Part shown: in pieces, positions 43,178-52,084 of the stretch
How positions within the stretch are numbered: the stretch's first letter is position 1
Layout: each line of letters starts with the position of its first letter
Source of the DNA: Candidatus Binataceae bacterium
GTDB taxonomy: Bacteria; Desulfobacterota; Binatia; Binatales; Binataceae
Direction of reading: 5' to 3'
DNA length: 64,000 nucleotides
Assembly: GCA_035650475.1 (NCBI GenBank)
Contig: DASRHP010000012.1
Coordinates: 1-64,000, forward strand
Translations under genes and position numbers: made by a program
The notes under the pieces: model-generated
What the model saw: only the letters and a program-made list of their open reading frames with translations
Database searches by the model: none
What the model was told of the DNA's origin: nothing

Positions 43178-44482
43178 ATGTCAACTCAGCGTGGAACGGC
43201 TCTCGTGGCACTGGTTCTGCTGCTGATGGCGGCCGCGCCGCCGGCGACCGACGCCGCCGATCCGCAGAGTCCGGTCCCGCCCGGAACCGTGATCAACATG
43301 TCCAACTGGCGGCAGTACACACAATATATGACGAACGGGATGCAGGCGCTGTTCGCGGGCACCTATCACTGGAAGTTTCCGAGCGACTTCGAGATAGTGA
43401 TCGAGCCGACCAAGACCTACCCACTGGGTTCCAAGCAGTATATCGAGAATACCGAGAAGTACGCGAGTCAGGTGCGAATAGTCAATTTGCCCAACGGTGG
43501 CCATACCCTCGAAAACTACACCGCGGGCTGTCCTTTCCCGAATCCGCAGGAGCCGCAGAAGGGATGGAAGGTCCTGGTCAATGACTGGTTTGCCTATCAG
43601 CCGTACGAGCTGTGCGGACCGAGTATCGCACAGTGGTTTCAGGACCGCTTCGCCAACGTCAGCAACAACACCATCATCTTCGCCGAGCGCAGAATGGCGC
43701 ACATCTCGGATCCCGGTCAGCCGATCTATGAGAATCGCGCGCCGAATGCCGACTTCATCCAATACGCGGAGGAGATAACGCCGGAGCAGGCCAAGTACAC
43801 CGCGATTTTGTCGATCTGGCCCCGCGATTTGAGACAGAATATAGACACCTATCTGTTCGTCCCCGCGCTGCGCCGCACTCTGCGTCTGTCGACCAGCGCG
43901 CGTTGCAGCCCGGCCTTCGGCTCCGACTTTACCTATGACGATACGCGCCACGGCGCCTTCAACGGCAACATCACCCAGTTCGACGCCAAGTTCATCCGCG
44001 ATCAGAAGATCCTGGAATCGGTCGAGTACAACGCCTTCGACGCGCAGGTTCCGACCAACACAAACAACTTCTATCAGGGCATCTGGTTCTCCAAACCGTC
44101 ACTGGCCAAGTGGCAGGTGCGCAACAGCTACATGATCGACGTGCGCCGGATCCCGGGCCTCGCCGCCGGCTATTGCTACGGCAGCCGCATCCTGTACGTG
44201 GACAAGGACGTGATGCAAGCGATGTGGGCCGACCTGTACGATGCAAACATGAAGCTGTGGAAGATCGATTATGACCCGCAGGCAATTATTGATGTGCCCA
44301 ACGTCGGCAGGATCTGGACCAATTACGGATGGGGCGACATCTTCGACGTGCAGAACGAGCACATGACGTTCGTCACCCTGCCGATGTACGCCAATGAACA
44401 GTGCCAGAACGTCAACGGCGCCGACATGACGAACATCAACCGGTACTTCAGTGTAAACGGCCTCTCGCAAATCATGCGCTAG
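43178..44482 (+). CDS. DUF1329 family envelope protein
   Basis: 434 aa with a Sec signal (TALVALVLLLMAAAPPATDA). The mature protein fits DUF1329: a LolA/LppX-like beta fold with INMSNWRQYTQYMTNGMQAL near the start, LRQNIDTYLFVPALRRTLRL, SARCSPAFGSDFTYDDTRHG and the C-terminal VDKDVMQAMWADLYDANMKL. DUF1329 proteins accompany lipid, hydrocarbon and steroid degradation genes and RND-type transporters; a periplasmic role in substrate uptake is likely. It is the fourth co-directional gene of the operon, with RBS GGGAGGAAGG. Confidence 0.8.
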   Translation: MSTQRGTALVALVLLLMAAAPPATDAADPQSPVPPGTVINMSNWRQYTQYMTNGMQALFAGTYHWKFPSDFEIVIEPTKTYPLGSKQYIENTEKYASQVRIVNLPNGGHTLENYTAGCPFPNPQEPQKGWKVLVNDWFAYQPYELCGPSIAQWFQDRFANVSNNTIIFAERRMAHISDPGQPIYENRAPNADFIQYAEEITPEQAKYTAILSIWPRDLRQNIDTYLFVPALRRTLRLSTSARCSPAFGSDFTYDDTRHGAFNGNITQFDAKFIRDQKILESVEYNAFDAQVPTNTNNFYQGIWFSKPSLAKWQVRNSYMIDVRRIPGLAAGYCYGSRILYVDKDVMQAMWADLYDANMKLWKIDYDPQAIIDVPNVGRIWTNYGWGDIFDVQNEHMTFVTLPMYANEQCQNVNGADMTNINRYFSVNGLSQIMR

Positions 44483-44598
44483 GCCGGGGACGTGAGTGCG
44501 GCGGCGGCCAGACCGCCGCTGAGGAGCGGGCAATCGCGGTGCCGCCGGGCGCGTCACGCGCCCGGCGGCATCCGCCTTTCCAAGTTGCGGAGCGCACG

Positions 44599-46068
44599 AT
44601 GCAGTTGCAGACCAGGTTGTTCATCGGGGGCGAGTTCGTTGACGCCGAAGCCGGCGGCACCATCGACGTGCTCAACCCGCATGACAACTCCAAAATCACC
44701 GCCGTGGCCGAGGCGCGCGAGGCCGATATCGACAAGGCGGTCACCGCGGCGACCGGGGCGTTTCCCGCGTGGCGCGACACCGCGGCGGCCGATCGCGGGC
44801 GGTTGTTGCTCAGGCTCGCGGACGCCATCGAGGCCCGCGCCGACGAGCTCGCGCACATCGAATCGATCGATACCGGCCATCCGATCCGCGACACGCGCGG
44901 ACTCGACGTGCCGCGCACCGCGGCGACCTTCCGCTACTTCGGCGGGATGGCGGACAAGCTCCAGGGCCGCCTGGTGCCGGTGGAGAGCGGCTTTCTCAAT
45001 TACGTCGAGCGCGAGCCGCTCGGCGTGGTCGGCCAGGTCGTGCCATGGAACTTTCCGATCATGTTCACCAGTTGGAAGATGGGGCCGGCGCTGGCGGCGG
45101 GCAACTGCGTGGTAATGAAGCCGGCCGAGCTGACGCCGCTGAGCTCGCTCAAGATCGCCGAGCTGATGCGCGAGGTCGGGTTTCCGCCGGGCGTGGCCAA
45201 CGTCCTGCCCGGCTACGGCAACGTCGCCGGCCAGTATCTCGCCGAACATCCGGGAGTGCAGAAGATCGCGTTTACCGGCTCAACCGCGACCGGGCGCAGG
45301 ATCGTGCAGGCGTCGTCGGGCAACCTCAAGCGCGTGCAGCTCGAACTCGGCGGCAAGGGCGCCAATATCGTGTTCGACGACGCCGATTTGGACGCCGCGC
45401 TCAACGGCAGCGCGTTCGCGATTTTTCACAACCAGGGCCAGGCCTGCATCGCAGGCTCGCGGCTGCTCGTGCACGAGCGCATCGCCGACGAGTTCCTCGA
45501 GCGCTTCCTCAAGCTGGCGGCCTCGATCCGGCTCGGCAATCCGCTCGATCCGAAGACCGAGATGGGACCGCTGACCTCGACGATGCATCGCGACCGCGTG
45601 CTCGGCTATTGCAAGGTTGCGCGCGAGGAGGGCGGCGAATTCCTGCTCGGCGGCAAGCCGCCCGCCGATCCCGAGCTCGCGCGCGGCTGCTACGTGCTGC
45701 CGACCGTGGTGCGCGCGCGCCCGCGCGATCGCGTCTGCCAGGAGGAAGTCTTCGGCCCGTTCGTCACGGTGACGACCTTCAGGGACGAAGACGAGGTGAT
45801 GGCGATTGCCAACGGCACGGTTTACGGACTGGGCGGCGGGCTGTGGACGCGCGACCTCGCCCGCGCGCATCGCGTGGCCCGTAGGATGGTCAGCGGCATG
45901 GTGTGGATCAACTGCTACAAGCGGGCCAACCCGGGATCGCCCTTCGGCGGCGTGCGCAGTTCGGGCTACGGGCGCGACCTCGGGATCGAGTCGATCGAGG
46001 AGTACACCACGCCCAAGTCGGTGTGGGTCAACGTGGAGGCGAAGATTCCGCCCTATTATCCGCGCTGA
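44599..46068 (+). CDS. Aldehyde dehydrogenase, probable 4-hydroxymuconic semialdehyde dehydrogenase
   Basis: 489 aa ALDH: VVPWNFPIMFTSWKMGPALA, VMKPAELTPLSSLKIAEL, FTGSTATGRRI, general base Glu249 (LELGGKGAN), nucleophile Cys283 (NQGQACIAGSRL), and EEVFGPFVTV. Position in the hydroquinone operon indicates the HapE/PnpE step, oxidising 4-hydroxymuconic semialdehyde to maleylacetate with NAD(P)+. The substrate assignment rests on context. GGAG lies 6 nt before ATG 44599. It converges on iclR. Confidence 0.85.
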   Translation: MQLQTRLFIGGEFVDAEAGGTIDVLNPHDNSKITAVAEAREADIDKAVTAATGAFPAWRDTAAADRGRLLLRLADAIEARADELAHIESIDTGHPIRDTRGLDVPRTAATFRYFGGMADKLQGRLVPVESGFLNYVEREPLGVVGQVVPWNFPIMFTSWKMGPALAAGNCVVMKPAELTPLSSLKIAELMREVGFPPGVANVLPGYGNVAGQYLAEHPGVQKIAFTGSTATGRRIVQASSGNLKRVQLELGGKGANIVFDDADLDAALNGSAFAIFHNQGQACIAGSRLLVHERIADEFLERFLKLAASIRLGNPLDPKTEMGPLTSTMHRDRVLGYCKVAREEGGEFLLGGKPPADPELARGCYVLPTVVRARPRDRVCQEEVFGPFVTVTTFRDEDEVMAIANGTVYGLGGGLWTRDLARAHRVARRMVSGMVWINCYKRANPGSPFGGVRSSGYGRDLGIESIEEYTTPKSVWVNVEAKIPPYYPR

Positions 46069-46084
46069 GCGGCGCGGCCGGGGG

Positions 46085-46864
46085 CTAGTGGCGGCGCATC
46101 GCAAGCGTCGCGGAGACGTTGTGCACGGCTTCGAGCAGCACCGGAACAAACTCGCGCTTCATCTGCGCGACCGTCACGCGCGCGGCATGCCCGCTGGCGT
46201 TCATCGCTGCGATCACGCGTCCGCCGCCGTCGCGGATCGGCGCCGCCACCGAGCGCACGCCCAACTCCAGCTCCTGGTCGACCAGCGCCCAGCCGCGCTG
46301 TGCGACCTCCTTGAGGATTGCGCGCAGCTCGCGCGGGTCGGTCACCGTGCGCTCGGTCAGCCGCTCGAGCCTGGCAGTCGCGAAAAAGCGGTCGAGCTGT
46401 GCCGCCGGCAGATGCGCCAGCAGCACCCGGCCCATCGAGGTCGCAAACGCCGGCAGATGGGTGCCCACGCCGAGAGTGACGGTCATGATGCGCTCGGTCG
46501 GCACGCGCGCGACATAGACGATATCGGTGTCCTCGAGCACCGAGACCGAGCACGACTCGTGCAGCCTGGCGGTGACCTTCTCCATGTGCGGCTGGGCGAC
46601 TTCCCACAGCGGCGTCGAGGCCAGGTAGGCGTAACCCAAATCGAGCACGCGCGCCGTGAGCGCGAAGTGCTTGCCGTCGAAGCTGGCGTATCCGAGCTCG
46701 GTGAGCGTGTGCAGAAAGCGGCGCGCGGTGGCGCGCGAAAGGCTCGCGCGTGCGGCGACCTCGCTCAGCGTCTGGCGCTGCGCCTCGCGCCCGAAGGTCC
46801 GAATCACGGCGAGCCCGCGAGCCAGCGATTGTACGAGAATCGCGTCGGGATTAGGGTTTGACAT
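46085..46864 (-). CDS. IclR-family transcriptional regulator (PcaR/PobR-like)
   Basis: 259 aa. Winged HTH (about residues 8-70): VQSLARGLAVIRTFGREAQR, TLSEVAARASLSRATARRFL, TLTELGYASFDG. Effector-binding IclR domain follows, with ESCSVSVLEDTDIVYVARVP, ATSMGRVLLAHLPAAQLDRF and ILKEVAQRGWALVDQELELG, strongly like the beta-ketoadipate-pathway subgroup (PcaR, PcaU, PobR, CatR of Rhodococcus). It probably activates or represses the flanking catabolic operons, sensing a pathway intermediate. It is divergent from catI, with paired operators between. Confidence 0.88.
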   Translation of the reverse strand: MSNPNPDAILVQSLARGLAVIRTFGREAQRQTLSEVAARASLSRATARRFLHTLTELGYASFDGKHFALTARVLDLGYAYLASTPLWEVAQPHMEKVTARLHESCSVSVLEDTDIVYVARVPTERIMTVTLGVGTHLPAFATSMGRVLLAHLPAAQLDRFFATARLERLTERTVTDPRELRAILKEVAQRGWALVDQELELGVRSVAAPIRDGGGRVIAAMNASGHAARVTVAQMKREFVPVLLEAVHNVSATLAMRRH

Positions 46865-46894
46865 CTCGGCGAAGCCCGCGCTAATTGGGGCCAA

Positions 46895-46928
46895 GTTCAC
46901 ATTATGCACTTTTGTGCGTATAGCGAAC
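46895..46928. promoter_or_regulatory. Paired IclR-type operator boxes in the iclR-catI divergent promoter
   Basis: GTTCACATTATGCAC (46895-46909) and GTGCGTATAGCGAAC (46914-46928) are separated by 4 bp. The first differs by one base from the left box at 40251. The second, read on the - strand (GTTCGCTATACGCAC), matches 12 of 15 bases of the palindrome at 40270. Both pairs have the same 19-bp centre-to-centre spacing. The site sits between divergent iclR and catI, as expected for autoregulation plus pathway control. Confidence 0.7.
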
Positions 46929-46986
46929 AAGAACCGCGGCGAGCGATCGCCGGCCTCAAGCTCCCCGCCATGAGCGGCGTTTGACG

Positions 46987-47862
46987 ATGGCCCTGATTAC
47001 CAGCCTCAGCGAAGCGGTCCGCGAGTTCGTCCGCGACGGCGACACCGTCGCGCTGGAGGGCTTCACCCATCTCATCCCCAGCGCCGCCGGCCACGAGCTC
47101 ATCCGGCAGGGGCGGCGCGATCTCACCCTGGTGCGGATGACGCCCGACCTGATCTACGACCAGCTCATCGGGATGGGCTGCGCGCGCAAGCTGGTGTTTT
47201 CGTGGGGCGGCAACCCGGGTGTCGGCTCGCTCCATCGCCTTCGCGACGCGGTCGAGCGCGGATGGCCGCGGCCGCTGGAGCTCGAAGAGCACAGCCACGC
47301 CGGGATGGCGGCGGCCTACGGCGCCGGCGCCGCCAATCTGCCCTTCGGCGTGCTGCGCGGCTACCTTGGCTCGGATCTGCCGAAGCACAACCCGCGCGTG
47401 AAATTCATCGACTGTCCGTTCACGGGCGAGCGGCTGGCGGCGGTGCCTGCGATCCGCCCCGACGTGACCGTGATCCACGCGCAGCAGGCCGATCGCAAGG
47501 GCAATGTTCTTATCCGCGGCATCGTCGGCGCGCAGAAGGAGGCGGTGCTCGCTGCGCGCCGTTCGATCGTGACGGTGGAGGAGATCGTCGCGGAACTGGC
47601 GGCGCCGCCCAACGCGGTAGTGCTGCCCGGATGGGTGGTCGGCGCCGTGTGCGTGGTGCGTGGGGGCGCCTTTCCCTCGTACGCGCTGGGTTACTATCCG
47701 CGCGACAACTCGTTTTACCAGCAGTGGGACGAAATCGCGCGCGAGCGCGAAACCTTCCGCGCCTGGATTGAGCGGCACGTGCTCGCGACCGCCGACTTCG
47801 CGGAGTTCCGCCGAAGCCTCGCCGCGCAGGCGGCGAGCGGCGGCAGGATCGCCAATGCCTGA
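46987..47862 (+). CDS. catI: 3-oxoadipate CoA-transferase subunit A (CatI type)
   Basis: 291 aa. Very close in pattern to CatI: VALEGFTHLIPSAAGHELIR, DLTLVRMTPDLIYDQLIGMG, VFSWGGNPGVGSLHRLRDAV, FIDCPFTGERLAAVPAIRPD and VTVIHAQQADRKGNVL. With subunit B it moves CoA from succinyl-CoA to beta-ketoadipate, giving beta-ketoadipyl-CoA. ATG 46987 follows an in-frame TTG at 46981 that could also start. It overlaps catJ by 8 nt. Confidence 0.85.
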   Translation: MALITSLSEAVREFVRDGDTVALEGFTHLIPSAAGHELIRQGRRDLTLVRMTPDLIYDQLIGMGCARKLVFSWGGNPGVGSLHRLRDAVERGWPRPLELEEHSHAGMAAAYGAGAANLPFGVLRGYLGSDLPKHNPRVKFIDCPFTGERLAAVPAIRPDVTVIHAQQADRKGNVLIRGIVGAQKEAVLAARRSIVTVEEIVAELAAPPNAVVLPGWVVGAVCVVRGGAFPSYALGYYPRDNSFYQQWDEIARERETFRAWIERHVLATADFAEFRRSLAAQAASGGRIANA

Positions 47863-48637
47863 AGCGCCCTACAGCGCCGACGAGATGATGACGGTCGCGG
47901 CGGCGCGCATGCTGCGCAACGGCGCCGTCTGCTTCGTCGGCATCGGCCTGCCCAGCGCGGCCGCCAACCTTGCCCGGCTCACCCACGCCCCCGACGTCGT
48001 GCTGGTTTACGAATCGGGCACAATCGGCGCCAAGCCCACGGTGCTGCCGCTCTCGATCGGCGACGGCGAGTTAGCGGAAACCGCCGACACGGTCGTCTCG
48101 ATCGCCGAGATTTTCGCCTTCTGGCTCCAAGGCGGACGGATCGATGTCGGCTTCCTTGGCGCGGCCCAGATCGACCGCTTCGCCAATATCAACACCACCG
48201 TGATCGGCGACTACCGCCGGCCGACGGTGCGCCTGCCCGGTGCGGGGGGGGCCGCCGAAATCGCGTCGTCCGCGCACGAGGTGTTGATCATGCTGCGCCA
48301 GAGCAGGCGCGCCTTCGTCGAGAAGCTGGACTTCGTCACCTCGGCCGGCTACCTCGACGGCGGCCAAAGCCGCGAGCGCCTGGGGATGCCGGGGCGCGGC
48401 CCGACCGCGGTCATCACTGACCTCGGAATTCTGACGCCCGATCCGGAGACCCGGGAACTGACGCTCACGAGTCTTCATCCGGGAGTCAGCGCAGAGCAGG
48501 CGATCGCGGCGACCGGATGGCCGCTCAGGATCGGCGCGCAGCTTGCGCGCACCGAACCGCCCGCCGCGGCCGAGCTGGCCGCGCTGCGCGAACTCAACGA
48601 ACGCACGCGGCGCGCCCACGCCGGAGGCGTCGCGTGA
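47855..48637 (+). CDS. catJ: 3-oxoadipate CoA-transferase subunit B (CatJ type)
   Basis: 260 aa. Glutaconate/3-oxoadipate transferase beta-subunit fold: CFVGIGLPSAAANLARLTHA, VVLVYESGTIGAKPTVLPLS (the glutamate that forms the CoA thioester sits in the YESG motif), GFLGAAQIDRFANINTTVIG, RLPGAGGAAEIASSAHEVLI. It pairs with CatI. The start lies inside the last codons of catI, and the stop overlaps the start of the next small gene (ATGA). Confidence 0.86.
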   Translation: MPEAPYSADEMMTVAAARMLRNGAVCFVGIGLPSAAANLARLTHAPDVVLVYESGTIGAKPTVLPLSIGDGELAETADTVVSIAEIFAFWLQGGRIDVGFLGAAQIDRFANINTTVIGDYRRPTVRLPGAGGAAEIASSAHEVLIMLRQSRRAFVEKLDFVTSAGYLDGGQSRERLGMPGRGPTAVITDLGILTPDPETRELTLTSLHPGVSAEQAIAATGWPLRIGAQLARTEPPAAAELAALRELNERTRRAHAGGVA

Positions 48638-48912
48638 TGCCGCGTTCTTGCCACGGGACGCCGCCCGCCCGGGTCGGATTCGGCGCGGGCAACCTCAAAT
48701 CGCGGCCTGCGGAGAGCGAGCGGCTGGGCGCGAGGCGCGCGCTCGTTGAGTCCTACGCCGTGCTGCGGGAGAGCGGGATCAAGGAGGAATGGCTCGATCG
48801 CGCGGCCGCCCCGGGCGTGCAAAATGCCTGCTACAACCCACGGCCGGTGACCCGCGATGGCGTGCGCGCGCTGCTCGACGACGCCTTTGCGGGCCGCCCG
48901 CCGCGAAGCTGA
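48637..48912 (+). CDS. Small unknown protein coupled to catJ
   Basis: 91 aa, unrecognised. The N-terminal 30 residues are low in features. The rest reads ALVESYAVLRESGIKEEWLD and GVQNACYNPRPVTRDGVRAL, ending in a helix. It has no signal peptide. The ATGA overlap with catJ implies co-translation, and the amidohydrolase gene follows 67 bp later, so it probably belongs to the catabolic operon. It could be a truncated piece of a larger family. Confidence 0.5.
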   Translation: MPRSCHGTPPARVGFGAGNLKSRPAESERLGARRALVESYAVLRESGIKEEWLDRAAAPGVQNACYNPRPVTRDGVRALLDDAFAGRPPRS

Positions 48913-48979
48913 GAGCAAACCGCGGCGGCGCCGCTGCGCGCGCGGCGTCGTGACAGAGCCTCGAAGAGGGAGCAGTCAG

Positions 48980-50488
48980 ATGAGCGCAGGCGACAACGAT
49001 CCGTCGAGGTCGGCGCAGATCCGCGCGCGGCTTAACCATCCGGTGATTGACGCCGACGGCCATTGCACCGAATTCGAGCCCGCTTTCCTCGACTATCTCA
49101 GAGACGTCGGCGGCGCCGGGGTGGTCGAGCGCTACAAGGCGATCCCGGACAGCGGCTTCCGCTACACCTGGCATCAGATGAGCCCGCAGCAGCGCCTCGA
49201 ACATCGCGCGCTCGCCTTTCGCCCGCTGTGGTGGGCGCATCCGAAGAAGAACACCCTCGACAACGCGACCACGACGATTCCGCGGCTCCATTACGAACGG
49301 ATGGACGAGTTTGGAATCGACTTCGCGATCATTTATCCGAGTATCGGCCTGCTCGCGCCGCACATTTCGGACCAGGAGATTCGGCTCACCGCCTGCCGCG
49401 CCTTCAACAAGTTCAACGCCGACATCTACGCCGATTTCTCCGACCGCCTGACGCCGGTCGCGGTGATCCCTGCCAATACGCCGCAGGAGGCGCTCGACGA
49501 GCTCGACTACGCAGTGGGCGAGCGCAAGATGAAGGCGGTCCAGCTTCCCGCTTTTATCAACCGCCCCATCCCGGCCCTCGCGCGCAAGGCGCCCGAGATG
49601 GCCGGCTTCCTGACCTGGGTCGATAACCTGTGCGTGGACAGCGCGTACGACTACGACCCGGTGTGGGCGAAATGCCAGGAGCTGCGCGTCGCCCCCACCT
49701 TCCACACCGTTACGGTCGGGGTCGGCAGCCGCGCGACGCTCTCCAATTTCATGTTCAACTTCGTCGGCCACTTCGCCGCTTCGGCCGAGGTCATCTGCAA
49801 GGCGCTGCTGATCGGCGGCGTCACCCGCCGCTTCCCCAGGCTCAACTTCGCCTTCCAGGAGGCGGGCGTCGCTTGGGCGGTGCACCTGTACGGCGGGCTG
49901 CACATGGCGTGGGCGACGCACAACGTCGGGATGATTCGCGATCTCGATCCGGCCAATCTCGATCGCGCGATGTTCGAGGACCTCTGCCGCAAGCTCGGCG
50001 GGCCGCTCTATGCCGAGCGAGTGCATCGGCTGTGGCAGGGCGACGCCTCCGATCTGCTGCTGGGCACGCCCGAGGACGACAAGGACCTCGACGAATGGGC
50101 GCCCGCCGGCATCCGCACCGCCGACGACCTCCGCGAACGCTTCGTCCCGCACTTCTACTTCGGATGCGAGGGCGAAGACCTGCTCAACGTGCTCGCTTTC
50201 CGCAATCCGTTCGGATGTCGCTTCAATGCGGTTTTCGGTTCCGACATCGGCCATTTCGACGTCCACGATCAACGCGAGGCGGCGGCCGAGGCCTACGAGC
50301 TGGTCGAAAAAGGGCTGATCAGCGCGGACGACTACCGCGAGCTGGTGTTTGCCAATCCGGTCAGGCTGCATGGCGGCGTCAACCCGGACTTTTTCAAGGG
50401 CACGCGGGTTGAGCGCGACGCCGCGCGGCTGCTCGCCGCTCCGCGCGCCGGCGAGGGCGCTCAGGCGGCCGCGGGCGGAGCACGCTGA
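48980..50488 (+). CDS. Amidohydrolase-2 family metal-dependent hydrolase/decarboxylase (copy 1)
   Basis: 502 aa. A TIM-barrel of the ACMSD/gamma-resorcylate decarboxylase superfamily: HPVIDADGHCTEFEPAFLDY, MDEFGIDFAIIYPSIGLLAP, ACRAFNKFNADIYADFSDRL, GGVTRRFPRLNFAFQEAGVA, and VFGSDIGHFDVHD, holding the active-site Asp. Members hydrolyse or decarboxylate aromatic and muconate compounds, so a role in funnelling a substrate into hydroquinone or hydroxyquinol is reasonable. GAGGGAG precedes ATG 48980. It is paralogous to the next gene. Confidence 0.8.
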   Translation: MSAGDNDPSRSAQIRARLNHPVIDADGHCTEFEPAFLDYLRDVGGAGVVERYKAIPDSGFRYTWHQMSPQQRLEHRALAFRPLWWAHPKKNTLDNATTTIPRLHYERMDEFGIDFAIIYPSIGLLAPHISDQEIRLTACRAFNKFNADIYADFSDRLTPVAVIPANTPQEALDELDYAVGERKMKAVQLPAFINRPIPALARKAPEMAGFLTWVDNLCVDSAYDYDPVWAKCQELRVAPTFHTVTVGVGSRATLSNFMFNFVGHFAASAEVICKALLIGGVTRRFPRLNFAFQEAGVAWAVHLYGGLHMAWATHNVGMIRDLDPANLDRAMFEDLCRKLGGPLYAERVHRLWQGDASDLLLGTPEDDKDLDEWAPAGIRTADDLRERFVPHFYFGCEGEDLLNVLAFRNPFGCRFNAVFGSDIGHFDVHDQREAAAEAYELVEKGLISADDYRELVFANPVRLHGGVNPDFFKGTRVERDAARLLAAPRAGEGAQAAAGGAR

Positions 50489-50531
50489 GCGCGCATCCGC
50501 TCGTCGCGGGCGGAGGGTTGGAGAGCGAGTT

Positions 50532-51995
50532 ATGAGCACGGCTGAAGCGCGGATGACAAAATCGGCGGCGATTCGCGCCCGGCTCAAGCATCCGATCATC
50601 GACTCCGACGGCCACATCGCCGAGTTCGAGCCGGCGTTTTTCGACTATCTCAAAGAGGCCGGCGGGGCGCGGCTGGTCGAGCGGTTCAAGGCGATGGACG
50701 GGCCGTACCGCTTCGGATGGTACACTCTCACCCCCGAGGAGCGCCTGCGCACGCGCAAGCCGCGGCCCGGCTGGTGGCTGCATCCGACGCGCAACGCGCT
50801 CGACCGCGCCGCCTCCTCGATGCCTCGCCTGCTCCATCGGCGGCTCGACCAGATGGGGCTCGACTTCACGATCATCTATCCGAGCATAGGAATGTTCGCG
50901 CTCCACCTGGGCGACGAGGAGATGCGCCGCGCGGCCTGCCGCGCGTTCAACAGTCTCCAGGCCGACATCTTTCGCGAATACGCGGACCGGATGACGCCGG
51001 TCGCGACCGTCCCGATGCATACGCCGCAGGAGGCGATCGAAGAGCTCGAGCACGTGGTCAAGACGCTCCGGCTCAAGGCCGTGCTGATGCCGGCGTTCGT
51101 GCGCCGGCCGATCCCCGCGCTTGCCGAGGAACATCCGCAAGCGAGCCGCTGGGCCTTCTGGCTCGACACCTTCGGCATCGACAGCGCCTACGACTACGAC
51201 CCGGTATGGGCGAAGTGCCTGGAGCTGAGAGTCGCGCCGAGCTTCCATTCGCCGACCGCCGGGATGGGGATGCGGGCGTCGCTGTCGAACTCGATGTACA
51301 ATCACATCGGCCATTTCGCGGCTTCCAACGAGGCCGTGTGCAAGTCGCTGATTTTGGGCGGCGTCACGCGCCGCTTCCCGAACCTGCGCTTCGCGTTTCT
51401 CGAAGGCGGCGTGGGATGGGCCTGCACGCTGCTCGGCGAGCTGGTCGGCCACTGGGAGAAGCACAATCTCGAGGCGCTGGCGAACGTCGATCCGGCAAGC
51501 CTCGATCGCGAGGAAATCGGCCGCCTGCTGCGCGAGTACGGCGGCGATTATGGAAGCGAGCGGATCGAGCGATGGGAGCGCGAGCGTTCGCATCTGCTGT
51601 GGGGCGGGCCGGAGGAGCGTGCCAATCTCGACGAGTGGGCGCGTGCCGGCATCGTGCGCAAGGAGGACATTCGCGAGCTCTTCGTGCCGAAGTTCTACTT
51701 CGGATGCGAGGGCGACGACCGCATGACCGCGCTCGCCTTCGATACCAAAAAGAACGCCTTCGGCGCGCGGCTCAACGCGATCTACAGTTCCGACCTCGGC
51801 CACTGGGACCTGCCCAATATGTGCGACGCCGCCGCCGAGGCCTGGGAGCTGGTCGAGCGCGAACTGCTCAGCGAGGACGATTTTCGCGATTTCGTCTTCG
51901 CCAATGCCGTACGCGCGAAAACCGCGGTGAACCCCGATTTCTTCAAGGGCACGATCGTCGAGGGCGCAGTCAATTCCCTGCTCGCGAACGCTTGA
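50532..51995 (+). CDS. Amidohydrolase-2 family metal-dependent hydrolase/decarboxylase (copy 2)
   Basis: 487 aa. The same layout as the previous gene: HPIIDSDGHIAEFEPAFFDY, MGLDFTIIYPSIGMFALHLG, ACRAFNSLQADIFREYADRM, GGVTRRFPNLRFAFLEGGVG and YSSDLGHWDLPN. The two proteins are clearly related along their whole length but well diverged, so this is an old duplication and they probably differ in substrate or form a heteromer. It starts 43 bp after copy 1 and is followed 89 bp later by the intradiol dioxygenase. Confidence 0.8.
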   Translation: MSTAEARMTKSAAIRARLKHPIIDSDGHIAEFEPAFFDYLKEAGGARLVERFKAMDGPYRFGWYTLTPEERLRTRKPRPGWWLHPTRNALDRAASSMPRLLHRRLDQMGLDFTIIYPSIGMFALHLGDEEMRRAACRAFNSLQADIFREYADRMTPVATVPMHTPQEAIEELEHVVKTLRLKAVLMPAFVRRPIPALAEEHPQASRWAFWLDTFGIDSAYDYDPVWAKCLELRVAPSFHSPTAGMGMRASLSNSMYNHIGHFAASNEAVCKSLILGGVTRRFPNLRFAFLEGGVGWACTLLGELVGHWEKHNLEALANVDPASLDREEIGRLLREYGGDYGSERIERWERERSHLLWGGPEERANLDEWARAGIVRKEDIRELFVPKFYFGCEGDDRMTALAFDTKKNAFGARLNAIYSSDLGHWDLPNMCDAAAEAWELVERELLSEDDFRDFVFANAVRAKTAVNPDFFKGTIVEGAVNSLLANA

Positions 51996-52084
51996 GACAT
52001 TTTTCGATCAAACCGCCGGCTCCTTCCGGGAAGGCGGCGGGGATTGGATCGCCTCGAGCGCCAATTCGGAGCGCAAAGGTTCTC

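Noticed and set aside
42120..43211. 363-aa - strand open frame opposite the hydroquinone dioxygenase large subunit
   Set aside because: The + strand gene has exact iron-ligand spacing and an RBS; the antisense frame has no recognisable features.
48779..50617. 612-aa open frame on the - strand opposite the first amidohydrolase
   Set aside because: The + strand frame carries clear amidohydrolase motifs and an RBS. The antisense frame is arginine/histidine-rich with no family motif, a GC-rich shadow.
50717..52084. Long upstream extension of the intradiol dioxygenase frame
   Set aside because: The frame is open by GC bias across the second amidohydrolase. Family homology starts at ATG 52085, preceded by AAAGG.
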